From contig CAIXXM010000030.1 of NCBI GenBank assembly GCA_903923395.1, positions 1-64,000 on the forward strand: a DNA stretch of 64,000 bases. The letters are read 5' to 3'. Shown one piece after another: positions 53,232 through 63,673 of the stretch. Position 1 is the stretch's first letter; every line of letters starts with the position of its first letter. A program made the translations under genes and the position numbers. Below the pieces are notes generated by a model, which searched no databases, was not told where the DNA came from, and saw only the letters and a program-made list of their open reading frames with translations. The stretch is from an uncultured Acidobacteriia bacterium. GTDB taxonomy: Bacteria; Acidobacteriota; Terriglobia; Bryobacterales; Bryobacteraceae.

Positions 53232-53870
53232 ATGATAGCTGCCTTGAGAGGTTTGCATATTTTTGCCGGCGCGCTGGCGTTTGTGGTCGCACCCGTGGTT
53301 CTGGCCAGCGCCAAGGGAGGCAAGGTCCACAGGCTTTGGGGCAAGATCTATTTCTGGGCGATGGCCTTCGTGGCACTCTCGGCGCTGATCCTGGCGGCGG
53401 TGAGGCCCACGCTCTTCCTGGCACTGGTTTCGGTGTTCAGCTTTTACCTGAGCTTCTCCGGCTACCGGATTCTGGTCCACAAAGATGGCAGCGGTGACTG
53501 GCTGGATTGGACTGCGGCGCTGTTGACCCTCGGCGCCTGCGTGTTCTTTGTCATGGCGGCCATATTCTTCCCTGCGCGCATTCAAAATATGCAGATTCCA
53601 GGGATCGTCTTTGGGACGCTGGGGATCCTCTCATCGGGACGTTCCATTTCGACCTTTTTGCGGCCCGGTGGTCCCAAAATGATGTGGTGGTACCGGCATA
53701 TGGGTGGCATGGTGGGCAGTTATATTGCTGCCTGGAGCGCGTTTTCCGTCAATATTCTGAGCCGTTACGCAGGGCCGCAGTGGTGGGTGTGGCTCTGGCC
53801 GACGATTTTGGGGGTGCCGTCGCTGCTGCTTTGGATTGGGTATTACCGGCGGCGCTTTGCCCGTGTGTAA
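53232..53870 (+). CDS. DUF2306-like small membrane protein
   Basis: 212 residues with six likely helices (ALRGLHIFAGALAFVVAPVV, then IYFWAMAFVALSALILAAV and so on). An early segment, KGGKVHRLWGKIYFWAM, holds a conserved His, and late MMWWYRHMGGMVGSYIAAWSAF a second His, as in DUF2306 membrane proteins. No enzyme activity is known for the family. It ends 10 bases before the amidohydrolase gene and may share its transcript. Confidence 0.75.
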   Translation: MIAALRGLHIFAGALAFVVAPVVLASAKGGKVHRLWGKIYFWAMAFVALSALILAAVRPTLFLALVSVFSFYLSFSGYRILVHKDGSGDWLDWTAALLTLGACVFFVMAAIFFPARIQNMQIPGIVFGTLGILSSGRSISTFLRPGGPKMMWWYRHMGGMVGSYIAAWSAFSVNILSRYAGPQWWVWLWPTILGVPSLLLWIGYYRRRFARV

Positions 53871-53880
53871 TCTCATAACA

Positions 53881-55299
53881 ATGAGATTTGTTGTCTTTCT
53901 TGCGATGGCGGTCTGCTTGCAAGCGCAGACCTATGATCTGGTGATCCGCGGCGGGCGCGTGATGGATCCGGAGAGTGGTCTCGATGCGGTGCGCAACGTC
54001 GGCATCCGGGCTGGGAAAATTGCGGCGGTTTCCAGCGCCTCACTGATGGGGAAGCAAGTGATCGATGCGAAAGGTCTGGTCGTTTCGCCGGGGTTCATCG
54101 ATCTTCACTCGCACGGGCAGGACGCCGAAAATTATGCCTATAAAGCGCGGGACGGCGTGACCACTGCGCTCGAGATGGAAGTGGGTGTCTGGCCTGTGCC
54201 GGAGTGGTACGCGGCACGCGAAGGGAAAGCGGTCGTCAATTTCGGAGCCACTGCCGGACACATTCCAGCGCGCATGGCTCTTATGCATGACACAGGCTCA
54301 CTGTTGCCGCGCGATAACGCTGTGACGAAGAAGGCCTCCGCGGACGACATCGGAAAGAACCTGGCGCAATTACGGCAGAGCCTCGATCAGGGTGCTTTAG
54401 GTATCGGTATTGGAATCGCCTACATGCCGAAGACCACGAGGGAAGAGATTCTGGAGATCTTCCGTCTGGCTGCGGAGAAGCACGCCGTGGTCTATGCGCA
54501 CATACGCAATGCGGGGCCCGTGGAACCCGGCTTTGTGGATGCGCTGCAGGAAGTACTGACGGATGCTTTGGTGACCGGCGCGTCTCTGCATATCGTTCAC
54601 ATCACCAGCATGGCTTTCCGGCAGACCCCTCTGGCGCTCGAGATGATTGATGCAGCGCGTGCCAAAGGCGTAGATGTTACTACGGAATGCTATCCCTATA
54701 CGGCTGGCATGACCCGGCTCGAAAGTGCTGTGTTTGATCCCGGCTGGCAGGAGCGTCTCGCCATCACCTTTGGGGATTTGCAATGGACAGCTACCGGGGA
54801 GCGTCTTACTGCAGGGACCTTTGCGAAATACCGCAAACAGGGCGGGGATGTTGTGCTGCACAGCATTCCGGAAGATATGGTGCGGACGGCAATATCGCAC
54901 CCTGGCGTCATCGTCGCCAGTGACGGCTGGCTGCAGAATGGCAAAGGACATCCACGGGCCACCGGTACTTATGCCCGTGTGCTGGGCCGCTATGTGCGTG
55001 AACAGAAGGTTTTGACTCTGATGGAAGCCCTGCGGAAGATGACTCTACTTCCGGCACAAAGGGCCAGCTTACCCGCCAAGGGGCGGATCAAAGTGGGTGC
55101 TGATGCGGATCTCACTCTCTTTGACCCTGCCACGGTGACGGACCGTTCCACTTATGATTCGCCCGGCCAGTTATCGGAAGGCATTCCCTTCGTGATCGTT
55201 GCTGGCGCAGTCGCTGTGCGGGAAGGGAAGGTCGTCTCTGGGACTTACGCGGGGCGCGGATTACGGCTTCAGACCCCAGGCAATCGCGTTACTCAGTAA
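53881..55299 (+). CDS. Exported D-aminoacylase-like amidohydrolase
   Basis: 472 residues from ATG at 53881 (signal MRFVVFLAMAVCLQAQ). It has an amidohydrolase barrel: GFIDLHSHGQDAENY (metal HxH), IAYMPKTTREEILEIFRLA, HIVHITSMAF, and the late IVASDGWLQNGKGHPRATGT, which is typical of N-acyl-D-amino-acid deacylases. The tail KVGADADLTLFDP is also typical. It likely deacylates N-acyl-D-amino acids or related amides in the periplasm. Its 3' end overlaps the convergent ThuA gene by 39 bases. Confidence 0.88.
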   Translation: MRFVVFLAMAVCLQAQTYDLVIRGGRVMDPESGLDAVRNVGIRAGKIAAVSSASLMGKQVIDAKGLVVSPGFIDLHSHGQDAENYAYKARDGVTTALEMEVGVWPVPEWYAAREGKAVVNFGATAGHIPARMALMHDTGSLLPRDNAVTKKASADDIGKNLAQLRQSLDQGALGIGIGIAYMPKTTREEILEIFRLAAEKHAVVYAHIRNAGPVEPGFVDALQEVLTDALVTGASLHIVHITSMAFRQTPLALEMIDAARAKGVDVTTECYPYTAGMTRLESAVFDPGWQERLAITFGDLQWTATGERLTAGTFAKYRKQGGDVVLHSIPEDMVRTAISHPGVIVASDGWLQNGKGHPRATGTYARVLGRYVREQKVLTLMEALRKMTLLPAQRASLPAKGRIKVGADADLTLFDPATVTDRSTYDSPGQLSEGIPFVIVAGAVAVREGKVVSGTYAGRGLRLQTPGNRVTQ

Positions 55300-56118
55300 G
55301 CGAAGCACCAGCGGTTCGGTATACATCCAGCCGGCGTGCCCGAGTGCGGAATAGAAGGCGCGCCCTTTGCCTACGGTATGCCACCAGATCAGGGGATGAT
55401 CTTTCCCCATGGTGGCCTTGCCCGGCGCATAAGTGGTCTCATCCACAGTGGCGAGGATATGGAAGCCGGGTTTGTCTCTGGGGCTGGCATCGAAGGCATA
55501 CCATTCTTCGGAACGTGACCACACCGCCGGAAGTCCTTTGAGAATCGGATTCCTGGTATCTTCCAGGTGAATCACCGCTGGAACGATATCGGAATGAACG
55601 ATAAACTGCGCGCCGACGAGAGTTTCGACATACCATTTCCAGTCCGCGAGCGAACTGTGACCATGATTGCCAACCGGGTCACCGCCTGCACCATGGATGC
55701 CGATGTAAGTGCCGCCATTTTCCATCCAGGTCTTGAAGGCTTCGCGCTGTTCCGGGGTAAGTGGATCACCGCTGGCATTATTCCAAACCACTACTTTGAA
55801 CTTAGCCAGTTGCGTGGCGTTCATTACCGCACCATTCTCTGTGAGAAAGTAAGGCCAGCCACGCTCATTACAGATCGCGGAGAGCGCTGCGTTGGAAGCC
55901 TGCATGGCAGGTTCATCGCGGTAACCCACGGTCTTCGCGAAGATGAGAACACCGCCGGGTTTGAGGTCAGCGGGGAGTTCCGGGGGCGTTTGGTCGAGGA
56001 CGGGGTTCTTGACGAAGCCAGCCTGCGCGCCACCCAGGTCATTCCTTGGCGCGGGTTTCTGCGCGTGGACGAACCCCGCGAGCAGGGTAAGGAGAAGTAC
56101 AGTGCGAACCATGCGCAT
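55261..56118 (-). CDS. Exported ThuA domain protein
   Basis: 285 residues with a signal peptide (MRTVLLLTLLAGFVHAQ from the second Met). The ThuA/class-I glutamine-amidotransferase-like fold shows GGVLIFAKTVGYRDEPAMQA, VVVWNNASGDPLTPEQREAF and WMENGGTYIGIHGAGGDPVG, with the His-Gly-Ala in the final segment. ThuA proteins take part in trehalose or other sugar utilisation; the reaction is not known. Its start shares a base with the P1 peptidase stop (TGATG). Confidence 0.87.
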   Translation of the reverse strand: MRMVRTVLLLTLLAGFVHAQKPAPRNDLGGAQAGFVKNPVLDQTPPELPADLKPGGVLIFAKTVGYRDEPAMQASNAALSAICNERGWPYFLTENGAVMNATQLAKFKVVVWNNASGDPLTPEQREAFKTWMENGGTYIGIHGAGGDPVGNHGHSSLADWKWYVETLVGAQFIVHSDIVPAVIHLEDTRNPILKGLPAVWSRSEEWYAFDASPRDKPGFHILATVDETTYAPGKATMGKDHPLIWWHTVGKGRAFYSALGHAGWMYTEPLVLRLLSNAIAWGLKP

Positions 56119-57242
56119 CAGCCTATCACTTTGTACTTCTTGAGAATATCCATGACGCGGTCCAACGGAATGGCTTCCACGGTGCGCTTTCTGGATTGCA
56201 CTGTGGTGGCCTGCAGCAGGGAGTTATAGACGGCCTCTTCCGTCGCCTCCAGAGCGGCCTGGAACAACGGGGACATCGCGTCCGAAGAGAGTGTGGGATT
56301 CGCGAGCGGCTCAGGCGCGCCATTTTTGATGCGGGCCTCTGCTGCCGTGGAAAAGGCGATGGCGAAATCGCCGCTGCCGTTCGAATACGACGAACCCGTG
56401 CGTGCCAGTCCATAGATGGCCCGCGCCGCCAAGCGCTGGCATTGCTTGCCGGAGAGTGGCGCATCAGTGGCCACCACAATCATGCAGGATCCGTCGCCGG
56501 CCGCTGCCGAGTAGGGATAACGGCCCAGCTCTTTGCCGACAGGCGCGCCGCCCATAGTCAAGATGCCGCCGAAGTTGGTTTGCACCAGCACGCCCAGCGT
56601 ATAACCGCCGTATTGTTTCGGCAGAACACGCGAACTGGTGCCGATGCCACCTTTCCACTGGTAACAGATGGTGCCCGTGCCTGCGCCAACGCTGCCTTCC
56701 GCGACGGGTCCGGCGGTTGCTTTTTGGATCGCATCCAGCACGTGTTCGCGGCGCACATGCATCCCGCGGATGTCATTCAAGCCGCCGTCATTGGTTTCGC
56801 CCACCAATGCATTGACGGATGCGACGTTCTCATTGCCGGGTTGGGCGAGAGTCCAGGCGATGACGCCTTCCATCCCGGCCGCGACACTGAGGGTATTCGT
56901 GAGCACGACCGGCGTTTCGATGGTGCCCAATTCCTGCACCTGCGTGGATCCCGCCAGCTTGCCGAAAGCATTGCCGACGAAGACGCCACCCGGTACCTTC
57001 TCTTGGAATAGGTTGCCGGTGTGCGGCAGGATCGCCGTGACGCCAGTGCGGATGTGATCGCCCTCGATGAGGGTGGTATGCCCCACGCGAACTCCCCGTA
57101 CGTCTGTGATCGCATTGAGCGGACCCGTTGGGAAGACACCGGGCGCGAGGCCGATCTCGCGGGCGCGGGGCCGTTTGGTTTGCGCGCGCAAGGTAAGAGC
57201 GAAGGGCAGAAGCAAAGCACTGCGGCGTGTCAAATCAGGCAT
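56118..57242 (-). CDS. P1 family peptidase (DmpA-like aminopeptidase), exported
   Basis: 374 residues from ATG at 57242 (leader MPDLTRRSALLLPFALTLRA, Tat-like RR). The longer frame in the track of this strand has no leader. ITDVRGVRVGHTTLIEGDH and the autoprocessing site AAGDGSCMIVVATDAPLSGK are DmpA-type: cleavage between Gly and Ser exposes Ser as the N-terminal nucleophile. DmpA releases D- or L-amino acids, including beta-aminopeptides. It overlaps the small membrane peptide by 13 bases and is translationally linked to ThuA. Confidence 0.9.
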   Translation of the reverse strand: MPDLTRRSALLLPFALTLRAQTKRPRAREIGLAPGVFPTGPLNAITDVRGVRVGHTTLIEGDHIRTGVTAILPHTGNLFQEKVPGGVFVGNAFGKLAGSTQVQELGTIETPVVLTNTLSVAAGMEGVIAWTLAQPGNENVASVNALVGETNDGGLNDIRGMHVRREHVLDAIQKATAGPVAEGSVGAGTGTICYQWKGGIGTSSRVLPKQYGGYTLGVLVQTNFGGILTMGGAPVGKELGRYPYSAAAGDGSCMIVVATDAPLSGKQCQRLAARAIYGLARTGSSYSNGSGDFAIAFSTAAEARIKNGAPEPLANPTLSSDAMSPLFQAALEATEEAVYNSLLQATTVQSRKRTVEAIPLDRVMDILKKYKVIG

Positions 57243-57430
57243 GGTGTTCCCATCCGGAAGCAACCACTTCCCAGACTTGGAAACTGCATATCTCGATGCC
57301 CTGTTGTGCTGCTCGCGGGCGGGTAATCGCAACCGACCAGCGAGCCCCAAAGTCGGTAGATGACGCCAAGAGCCACTGCCAGCAGGAATAACTCGACGAT
57401 GGCCCCGATCAGGAATTCGGTGACCTTCAT
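57230..57430 (-). CDS. Small membrane protein, 66 residues
   Basis: Its ATG shares a base with the CocE stop codon (TAATG), evidence of translational coupling, and its 3' end overlaps the P1 peptidase start. Residues 1-35 ([20 protein letters not shown] then LGVIYRLWGSL) form one hydrophobic helix; the rest is short and polar with two cysteines. No family is recognised. It may be a small membrane-associated peptide or only a coupling frame. Confidence 0.5.
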   Translation of the reverse strand: MKVTEFLIGAIVELFLLAVALGVIYRLWGSLVGCDYPPASSTTGHRDMQFPSLGSGCFRMGTPCLI

Positions 57431-59319
57431 TACTCCACCACCGGTAACTCAATCCGTGTGCCGTCCGCACCGCCGCGATAGATACGCTCCGTCGCCTTGA
57501 TGAAATCAGTCTGCAAGGCCTTCGGGATATCCATGAACTTTTGCGGGTTCCTGTCCGTCAGCGGGAACCAGGAGCTTTGGATCTGCACCATGATCCGGTG
57601 ACCTGCGCGGAAGGTGTGAGCGATATCGGGTAACTGGAACGTGATCCGGTCTGGCTTGCCGGGTTCAAAGGGAACAGGCTTTTCAAAGCTCTTGCGGTAC
57701 TTACCCCGGAACGGCTCGCCGCGGACCAATTGCTCATAACCTCCCATTTGAATCGCATTTGCGGGAGTCGCCCTGGGATTGACCGGACCCGCCGCGGTTG
57801 GAGCATTGTAATCCAGATAATCGCCGGGATAGACGTCGATAATTTTGACCACGAAATCCGAATCCGTGCCGGAGGTGGAAACCTTCAGATCCACCGTGAT
57901 TGGTCCGATGACAGAAATATCGTGATCCAGAACCGGTGTCTTGTAGACCAGAACATCGGTGCGCGTGGAAGCAAAGCGCTGGTCTTCGGTCATGTAATCG
58001 AAGCGCATGCCCTGCGCCGTATGGCCGATATATGGCACCGGCTTTTCCGGATCAGAGACATATTCATCGAAGGCTGCTTTCGAAGGTGCGGTGTAAGAAA
58101 GCGCGCCATGCTCATCCGGGTAGATAGACATTGGCTTAGCCTTCGGCGGCCACTGCTCGAAACGCTTCCATTCATTGGTGCCGGTTTCAAAGGCCCAAGC
58201 CTTGGGGAACTTACCAGCGCCCTTGCCCTTCAGGTGATAGAGAAAGAACGGGAATTCCAATTGCTCACGGAAGAACAGTCCCGTTTTCGAGCCGAAGTTG
58301 ACGTTGCCAACGCGGTCTCCGTCGCCCCGCGCGAAGCCCCCGTGGGTCCAGGGCCCCATCACCAGCATGTTCGTCTTCGGGGGATTGTTCTGTTCAATGA
58401 ACTTATGGGTACGAAGCGGTCCCTGCAGATCTTCCGCATCGAACCACCCGCCAACCACCATCACCGCAGGACGGATCCCTTTCAGGTACTTCCATATCGA
58501 ATGTGATTGCCAAAACGCATTGTAGGCGGCATTGTCGATAAGTTCAGACCAGAACGGATTGGTGTGCTTGAAATACTTCTCTTCGCTGTTCGCCAGTGAG
58601 CCGAGTTCGAGAAAGAACTGGTAGCCATCCGGTGTCTTGTAATCGAAGGGAAGCGCTCTGGCGGGCAGTTCAGGGCCTTCGGGCCGGGGACGGAATCCCA
58701 TGTAGAAACTGAAGTTCGCCGCCAGCATGAACGCGCCATTGTGGTATACGTCATCGCCGAGATAGTAATCTGTGACGGGTGCCTGTGGAGATACCGCGAG
58801 CAGCGCGGGGTGCGCATCAATCATACCCGCGCTGGCATAGAAACCAGGCTGGGAAATTCCCCACATGCCAAACTTCGGCTCGCAGCCCGGGACATGCTTC
58901 ACCATCCAGTCAATGGTGTCGTAAGTGTCCGTGCTCTCGTCGGTATCCTGCGGTCCCTTCTTTGCGGGGTTATGCGGATGCAGTTGCGTCGGCGTTCCCT
59001 CACTCATATAGCGGCCGCGGACATCTTCATAGGCAAAGATGAACTTCTCCCGCGTGAATACCTCGGAGGGGCCAAGCGAATCGCGGTAGGTATCGAGTCC
59101 ATAGGGCGCAACACTGTAGGGCGTCCGCATCATCATAACGGGATAAGTCTTGCTGTCCGTGAAGACATCCTTCGGCACGTAGACGGAGACAAAGAGTTTC
59201 GCGCCGTCGCGTGCGGGAATGCGGTACTCGAATTTCGTGTAGTTCTCACGAACATAGCCCGCCGGCAGTTGCGCAAGTCCAGCGATGGCAGTGCAAAGAA
59301 GAATGCCAAGGAGTTTCAT
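57430..59319 (-). CDS. CocE/NonD family hydrolase (X-Pro dipeptidyl-peptidase type), second copy
   Basis: 629 residues with a signal peptide ([17 protein letters not shown]). S15-family features are [20 protein letters not shown], the nucleophile in [14 protein letters not shown] (Ser of G-x-S-x-P), the Asp in [14 protein letters not shown] and the His in [12 protein letters not shown]. The C-terminal jelly-roll ([20 protein letters not shown]) is typical of CocE. It hydrolyses esters or N-terminal X-Pro peptides in the periplasm. Its stop is coupled to the 66-residue gene, and its start overlaps the first copy by 4 bases (ATGA). Confidence 0.9.
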   Translation of the reverse strand: MKLLGILLCTAIAGLAQLPAGYVRENYTKFEYRIPARDGAKLFVSVYVPKDVFTDSKTYPVMMMRTPYSVAPYGLDTYRDSLGPSEVFTREKFIFAYEDVRGRYMSEGTPTQLHPHNPAKKGPQDTDESTDTYDTIDWMVKHVPGCEPKFGMWGISQPGFYASAGMIDAHPALLAVSPQAPVTDYYLGDDVYHNGAFMLAANFSFYMGFRPRPEGPELPARALPFDYKTPDGYQFFLELGSLANSEEKYFKHTNPFWSELIDNAAYNAFWQSHSIWKYLKGIRPAVMVVGGWFDAEDLQGPLRTHKFIEQNNPPKTNMLVMGPWTHGGFARGDGDRVGNVNFGSKTGLFFREQLEFPFFLYHLKGKGAGKFPKAWAFETGTNEWKRFEQWPPKAKPMSIYPDEHGALSYTAPSKAAFDEYVSDPEKPVPYIGHTAQGMRFDYMTEDQRFASTRTDVLVYKTPVLDHDISVIGPITVDLKVSTSGTDSDFVVKIIDVYPGDYLDYNAPTAAGPVNPRATPANAIQMGGYEQLVRGEPFRGKYRKSFEKPVPFEPGKPDRITFQLPDIAHTFRAGHRIMVQIQSSWFPLTDRNPQKFMDIPKALQTDFIKATERIYRGGADGTRIELPVVE

Positions 59320-61244
59320 TTCTTCACCACCGTAAGTGTGATCTGTGACGGATATTCCTTCGAATGGTGAATCGCATTGTGCGCCACCACGCCGGTCACT
59401 TCATCGTAGTTATTGCCGCCGGTGTTGAGGTTCCGGTCGAAGCGGGGGAAGTTACTGCTGCTGATTTCAACCCGGATCTTATGCCCTGCGGCAAATAGGT
59501 TGCTCGTGGTCATAGGCTGAAAGGCGATCTTGTAGACCTTGCCCTTTTCCATGAAAGCCACGGGCTTCTCATAACCGTCGCGGTAACGGGCGCGCTGGAT
59601 CGTTTCATCCAGGTTATAAGCCCTGCCATCGGGATAGACATCAATCAGCTTAATGGTAAAGTCCGTATCCTTCGCATCGGAGGAAACGTAAATGGTGGCG
59701 TCGATGGAGCCGCTGACTTCGGCATCTTCCTTGAGCGCCTCGGAAGTATAGACCAGGATATCTGCGCGGGCCTCCATCTTCCGCTGGTCGAAGGCTCCGC
59801 CCTGTACGGCATTTCCTGTGCAGCAGACATTGCCGCCATAGGACGGGACCGGGTTCATCGGGTCATAGGCATAACGGTCCGGCGCATCGGCGGCTGGTGC
59901 AGCGGTGGTAAGAACGCCATCGCCCTGCAAACTATTGGCTTGGCCACCGCTGCCGAGATACATTGTGACCGGCTGCGCTCCTTTTGGCGGCCAGGTGTCC
60001 GCGGTCTGCCACTTATTCAGCCCCATCGTGTAATAACGAACCCGCGGCGTCTTTTCGAGAATGCCATTCTCCTCGCCTTTGAGGAAATGGTCAAACCAGC
60101 CATACGTCAAAGAATCATAGTCAAGCCGTGCATCACCCATGCTGCGTTCGCCGACAACGGTATCGGCCGTGGCCCGCGTGTAGCCGCAATGCAGTGTGGG
60201 CGCGATGACAGCATATTGCTGATTCGCGATATCGGGCTTGGAGGTCTTCCGTACGTAGTTATAAGCCGCGAGATTCGGACCCACTGAGACGTCATACCAG
60301 GACATAAACCACAGTCCGGGAACATTGATCTTCATGCCCTCATGCCACAGGCCGCCGCGGTACCATGCCGGATCATTCGGAGTGCGCTTGATCATTGCCC
60401 CGCCAGTGGACACTTCCATTCTGTCGGCAAAAATGCCATGGGGACCGTCGACCGCTTTGATGATGTCCTGTTCCGGCAGATGCGCCAGGGCTTTCGACCA
60501 ATCGACCGGAGGCAACTGCTGCGCGAGATCAAAACTTTTTGATGCCCGGACAAGATCCTCGCGGGAAGTATTCGCAGGGAACATGGGCCGGATCTGATTC
60601 TGCTCTCCGTAGATCCAGGCAATAAATAACATCTGTACCGCGCCGCCGCGGTACCAGTTGCCCTGTTCGTAATACGGTCCCACCTTGCCGACCCCTGCGC
60701 CAAAGCCCTGCGGAATCATGGCCGCGAAGTGGGGATTATTCTGCGCCGCGACGCCCATCTGCCATTCGGCGGTGGAAGAGCAGCCAATCGTACCGAGTTT
60801 CCCGTTCGACCAGGGCTGCGAGGTAAGCCACGTGATCGCATCGTCGCCATCCGTTAACGGTGCGCCCAAAATGTCGTACTGGCCTTCAGAAAAGAAGTGC
60901 CCGCGCTCATTCATGATCACGTAGGCATAACCGCGCTTGACGGCGCTCAGTTGGGTGCTCATGTCGGCCGGGGCACCCAGTTTGACGTCCCAGAAGTTGA
61001 AGTTGTAAGGAGTACGCGAAAAGATGACGGGATACTTCTTTGTGGTGTCTTTCGGGCGGTAGATATCTGCCGCCATGCGCTTGCCATCCCGCATGGGCAC
61101 CATGACCTTGCGTTCGACGATCGCGATTTCCTGCAACTGCGCTTCGAGAGCATTGCGCTGGGCGATCAGTTGGGCATTCGGGTTGGGGGCCTGCGCGGAA
61201 AGCGCGGCCGTGACGACAAGGATGAGACAGAGCAGGCGTGACAT
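59316..61244 (-). CDS. CocE/NonD family hydrolase, first copy
   Basis: 642 residues from ATG at 61244 (signal [18 protein letters not shown]). The fold is the same as in the downstream copy: [20 protein letters not shown], nucleophile Ser in [15 protein letters not shown], Asp in [12 protein letters not shown] and His in [12 protein letters not shown]. The C-terminal jelly-roll has [20 protein letters not shown]. The two copies are divergent in sequence, so they are probably not a recent duplication and may have different substrates. It heads the minus-strand run to ThuA. Confidence 0.9.
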   Translation of the reverse strand: MSRLLCLILVVTAALSAQAPNPNAQLIAQRNALEAQLQEIAIVERKVMVPMRDGKRMAADIYRPKDTTKKYPVIFSRTPYNFNFWDVKLGAPADMSTQLSAVKRGYAYVIMNERGHFFSEGQYDILGAPLTDGDDAITWLTSQPWSNGKLGTIGCSSTAEWQMGVAAQNNPHFAAMIPQGFGAGVGKVGPYYEQGNWYRGGAVQMLFIAWIYGEQNQIRPMFPANTSREDLVRASKSFDLAQQLPPVDWSKALAHLPEQDIIKAVDGPHGIFADRMEVSTGGAMIKRTPNDPAWYRGGLWHEGMKINVPGLWFMSWYDVSVGPNLAAYNYVRKTSKPDIANQQYAVIAPTLHCGYTRATADTVVGERSMGDARLDYDSLTYGWFDHFLKGEENGILEKTPRVRYYTMGLNKWQTADTWPPKGAQPVTMYLGSGGQANSLQGDGVLTTAAPAADAPDRYAYDPMNPVPSYGGNVCCTGNAVQGGAFDQRKMEARADILVYTSEALKEDAEVSGSIDATIYVSSDAKDTDFTIKLIDVYPDGRAYNLDETIQRARYRDGYEKPVAFMEKGKVYKIAFQPMTTSNLFAAGHKIRVEISSSNFPRFDRNLNTGGNNYDEVTGVVAHNAIHHSKEYPSQITLTVVKK

Positions 61245-61294
61245 AGGCAGATGGTTTTCCCATTCTAGTGCCAATACAACGGCCTGTTCAAAGC

Positions 61295-61885
61295 TCAGGC
61301 CGCAGCAGCACTCGCACGCATTGCCAAAGATCGCAGGTCACGGACGCGCATCGTCTCCAATTCGCATTCACAGTGGGCCGTGACCAGTTCCCCGGTCAGT
61401 CCGGTCGGCTTGCAGGATCCCATCTTGCCCCGCATATGCAAAGTCAGCATCAGTTCGCGATTATGCAGCGCAAGCGAGGCCACTTCCGAATCCACATGGA
61501 GGCCGTCATGCGCCTCACATTCCCGCGCGATCACCAAACCTGCGGGCGTCTGTAACCACTCAAATACAGGGACTCCGAAGCGTTCCCACAGCAGATTGCG
61601 CACGCGTGGAGAAAGTCCGCCATCTTCGATGTTGCTCAGCACGACGACGGCGAATTCCGGTGACAGATCTTTGAAGGTCAACAGCACATCCGCGGGGCCA
61701 ACCAGGGCCTGGGGTTGAAAGACGATGATCCCGGCGTGGTCATCGGGCAGGAAGGACTTCGCCCCTTTTGGAAGCTGGAAGGAATCAGAGAGGACAGCAA
61801 TTCGCTCGGCGGCGGAGAATGGAAAATTCAATTGCTGGGCAGGAACGGGGCTCAACCGCCCCCGCCACGTCGCAAGAAGGGTCAT
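61295..61885 (-). CDS. Hypothetical protein resembling the C-terminal half of phenylacetate-CoA ligase
   Basis: 196 residues. I do not recognise a full family. The segment [20 protein letters not shown] followed by [12 protein letters not shown] is reminiscent of the PaaK/F390-synthetase region that contains G-x-xECxxxDGlH, and the late [12 protein letters not shown] resembles the following CxCGR motif. The N-terminal ATP/AMP-binding lobe is absent. It may be a stand-alone carboxylate-binding or regulatory derivative, or a decayed ligase. It lies 50 bases upstream of the first CocE gene on the same strand. Confidence 0.5.
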   Translation of the reverse strand: MTLLATWRGRLSPVPAQQLNFPFSAAERIAVLSDSFQLPKGAKSFLPDDHAGIIVFQPQALVGPADVLLTFKDLSPEFAVVVLSNIEDGGLSPRVRNLLWERFGVPVFEWLQTPAGLVIARECEAHDGLHVDSEVASLALHNRELMLTLHMRGKMGSCKPTGLTGELVTAHCECELETMRVRDLRSLAMRASAAAA

Positions 61886-61924
61886 TCGATCTGCTTGTAG
61901 AGTGGCTTGTGGGCGGAAAACTTC

Positions 61925-62662
61925 TCAGGGAAATTTCGAGGTTATGGCGAGGCCGCGCGGTGTCCAGAACGTTGGGTCGCTTGACCGGAAAACGGCGAGC
62001 ACCGGCGTTCCTACCGAGGCCGCGAGATGAGTGATGCCCGAATCATTCCCGATAAACACCCTGGCACCGGCCAGAAGACAGGCCAGTTCATGGAGATTCG
62101 ACACAGTAACCGCCCCCGGCAGGTGCTCTTCCGGACCGGCCAACCACCGAACTGGCATATCGAGCCGCTGTGCGATATTGCCGAACCATTCCATGGGTGC
62201 TTGTTTGTTCTTCGAACTCGCGAAGGGGTGGATGGCCGCGAACGTTCGGGGAATCCGGGGCACGTCGAGACGGGGTATCCTCGCAGGATGGCTCGCGCCC
62301 AGTTCCACCGCCTGCCGGTTGTAAAACTCCACCGCATGGCAGTTGCGGGGCAGGGCCTCCACAAATCGGAACGGCAGCCCCAGCGTGGCGACGAGGGCAC
62401 GGAAGTCCGGGCGCTTCGAGCCATACCACGAAACGATGTCATCAAAGTCACGCAGCCTCTCCACAACGTCCTCTGCGAAGGTGAGGCCCAATCGGTCCAG
62501 CCCATTCGTCACAATGGAACCGGCCCGGTCAGCGAATCTGGCGAGCGGCACATTTTGCTCCGCGCACCAAACCTCCGTGTAATCCGCCCGCAGACTCTCC
62601 ATGGCTGGAAGGCTGACGAGGAAATCGCCGATGGCACCGGGACGGATCAGTAAACGCCGCAT
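61925..62662 (-). CDS. Glycosyltransferase family 9 (heptosyltransferase-like)
   Basis: 245 residues. MRRLLIRPGAIGDFLVSLPAM is the typical GT9 start (R-x-GxxGDxxxxxP), and the donor-binding end is RVFIGNDSGITHLAASVGTP. At 245 residues it is shorter than typical heptosyltransferases (about 330). It probably adds a sugar during envelope polysaccharide or lipid synthesis. It diverges from cysM with 54 bases between. Confidence 0.85.
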   Translation of the reverse strand: MRRLLIRPGAIGDFLVSLPAMESLRADYTEVWCAEQNVPLARFADRAGSIVTNGLDRLGLTFAEDVVERLRDFDDIVSWYGSKRPDFRALVATLGLPFRFVEALPRNCHAVEFYNRQAVELGASHPARIPRLDVPRIPRTFAAIHPFASSKNKQAPMEWFGNIAQRLDMPVRWLAGPEEHLPGAVTVSNLHELACLLAGARVFIGNDSGITHLAASVGTPVLAVFRSSDPTFWTPRGLAITSKFP

Positions 62663-62716
62663 CTATAACAGCTTCGCAGGAATCTCCTTTAGTAAGATGG
62701 AGATGATCCTGAATCA

Positions 62717-63673
62717 ATGAGTTCCGCCGCCACCATGACGCCTGTCTCCACCCGTGCGGGCCACGATTTGATTGACCAGATCGGCGACACTCCACTTCTG
62801 CGCCTGCAAAAAGTGGCGGGGGATCTGCCTGGCATTGAGATCTATGCCAAAGCCGAGTATTTCAACCCCGGCGGAAGCGTAAAGGACAGGCCCGCCCTGA
62901 ATATGATCCGCGATGGCGAGCGCTCCGGCAGGCTTGCGCACGGGAAGATTCTTCTCGACGCGACCAGTGGCAATACGGGCATAGCCTACGCGATGATCTG
63001 CGCCGCGAAGGGGTACAAGGTCAAGCTCTGCCTTCCGGCCAACGCATCCATGGAGCGCAAACGAATCCTGAAAGCTTACGGTGCGGAATTGATTCTCACC
63101 GATCCCGGCGAAGGTTCGGACGGGGCGATTCGCGAGTGCCGCAAGATCTACGCCGCGGATCCGGACCGCTATTTTTATCCCGATCAGTACAACAATCCAG
63201 CCAACTGGCAGGCGCACTACGAGACCACCGGGCGCGAAATTATCCGCCAGACCAATGGCCGTGTGACACATTTCTCCGCACTGTTGGGCACCAGCGGAAC
63301 GTTCATGGGTAACGCCAGACGTTTGAAGCGCGACGTGCCGGGCGTGACCTGTATTTCCGTGCAGCCATCAACAGGTTTTCACGGCATTGAGGGCACCAAG
63401 CACATGCCGACTGCCATTGTTCCCGGGATTTATGACCCGGAGGTGGCGGATGAAAATCGCTGGATTGAGACCGAGGATGCAACCCGGATGGTGCGTCGGC
63501 TCGCGAAAGAGGAAGGTCTGCTGGTGGGCATCTCAGCCGGCGGCAACGTCCACGCGGCTGTGCAACTGGGGCGCCAACTGCATGCGCAGGGCAGGGAAGC
63601 GGTCATCGTCACAATCCTCTGTGATGCTGCTGACAAATATCTGAGCGAACACTTCTGGGACGATACTGAATGA
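62717..63673 (+). CDS. cysM: Cysteine synthase, CysM type
   Basis: 318 residues. PLP-dependent beta-replacement fold: the PLP Lys in FNPGGSVKDRPALNMIRDGE, the phosphate-binding TSGNTGIAYAMICAAKGYK and the cofactor-binding GTSGTFMG. It makes cysteine from an activated serine and a sulfur donor. Linkage to a JAMM peptidase (4-base ATGA overlap) resembles the Mycobacterium cysM-cysO-mec locus, where O-phosphoserine and thiocarboxylated CysO are used. The sulfur carrier gene would then be expected beyond the window. Confidence 0.9.
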   Translation: MSSAATMTPVSTRAGHDLIDQIGDTPLLRLQKVAGDLPGIEIYAKAEYFNPGGSVKDRPALNMIRDGERSGRLAHGKILLDATSGNTGIAYAMICAAKGYKVKLCLPANASMERKRILKAYGAELILTDPGEGSDGAIRECRKIYAADPDRYFYPDQYNNPANWQAHYETTGREIIRQTNGRVTHFSALLGTSGTFMGNARRLKRDVPGVTCISVQPSTGFHGIEGTKHMPTAIVPGIYDPEVADENRWIETEDATRMVRRLAKEEGLLVGISAGGNVHAAVQLGRQLHAQGREAVIVTILCDAADKYLSEHFWDDTE

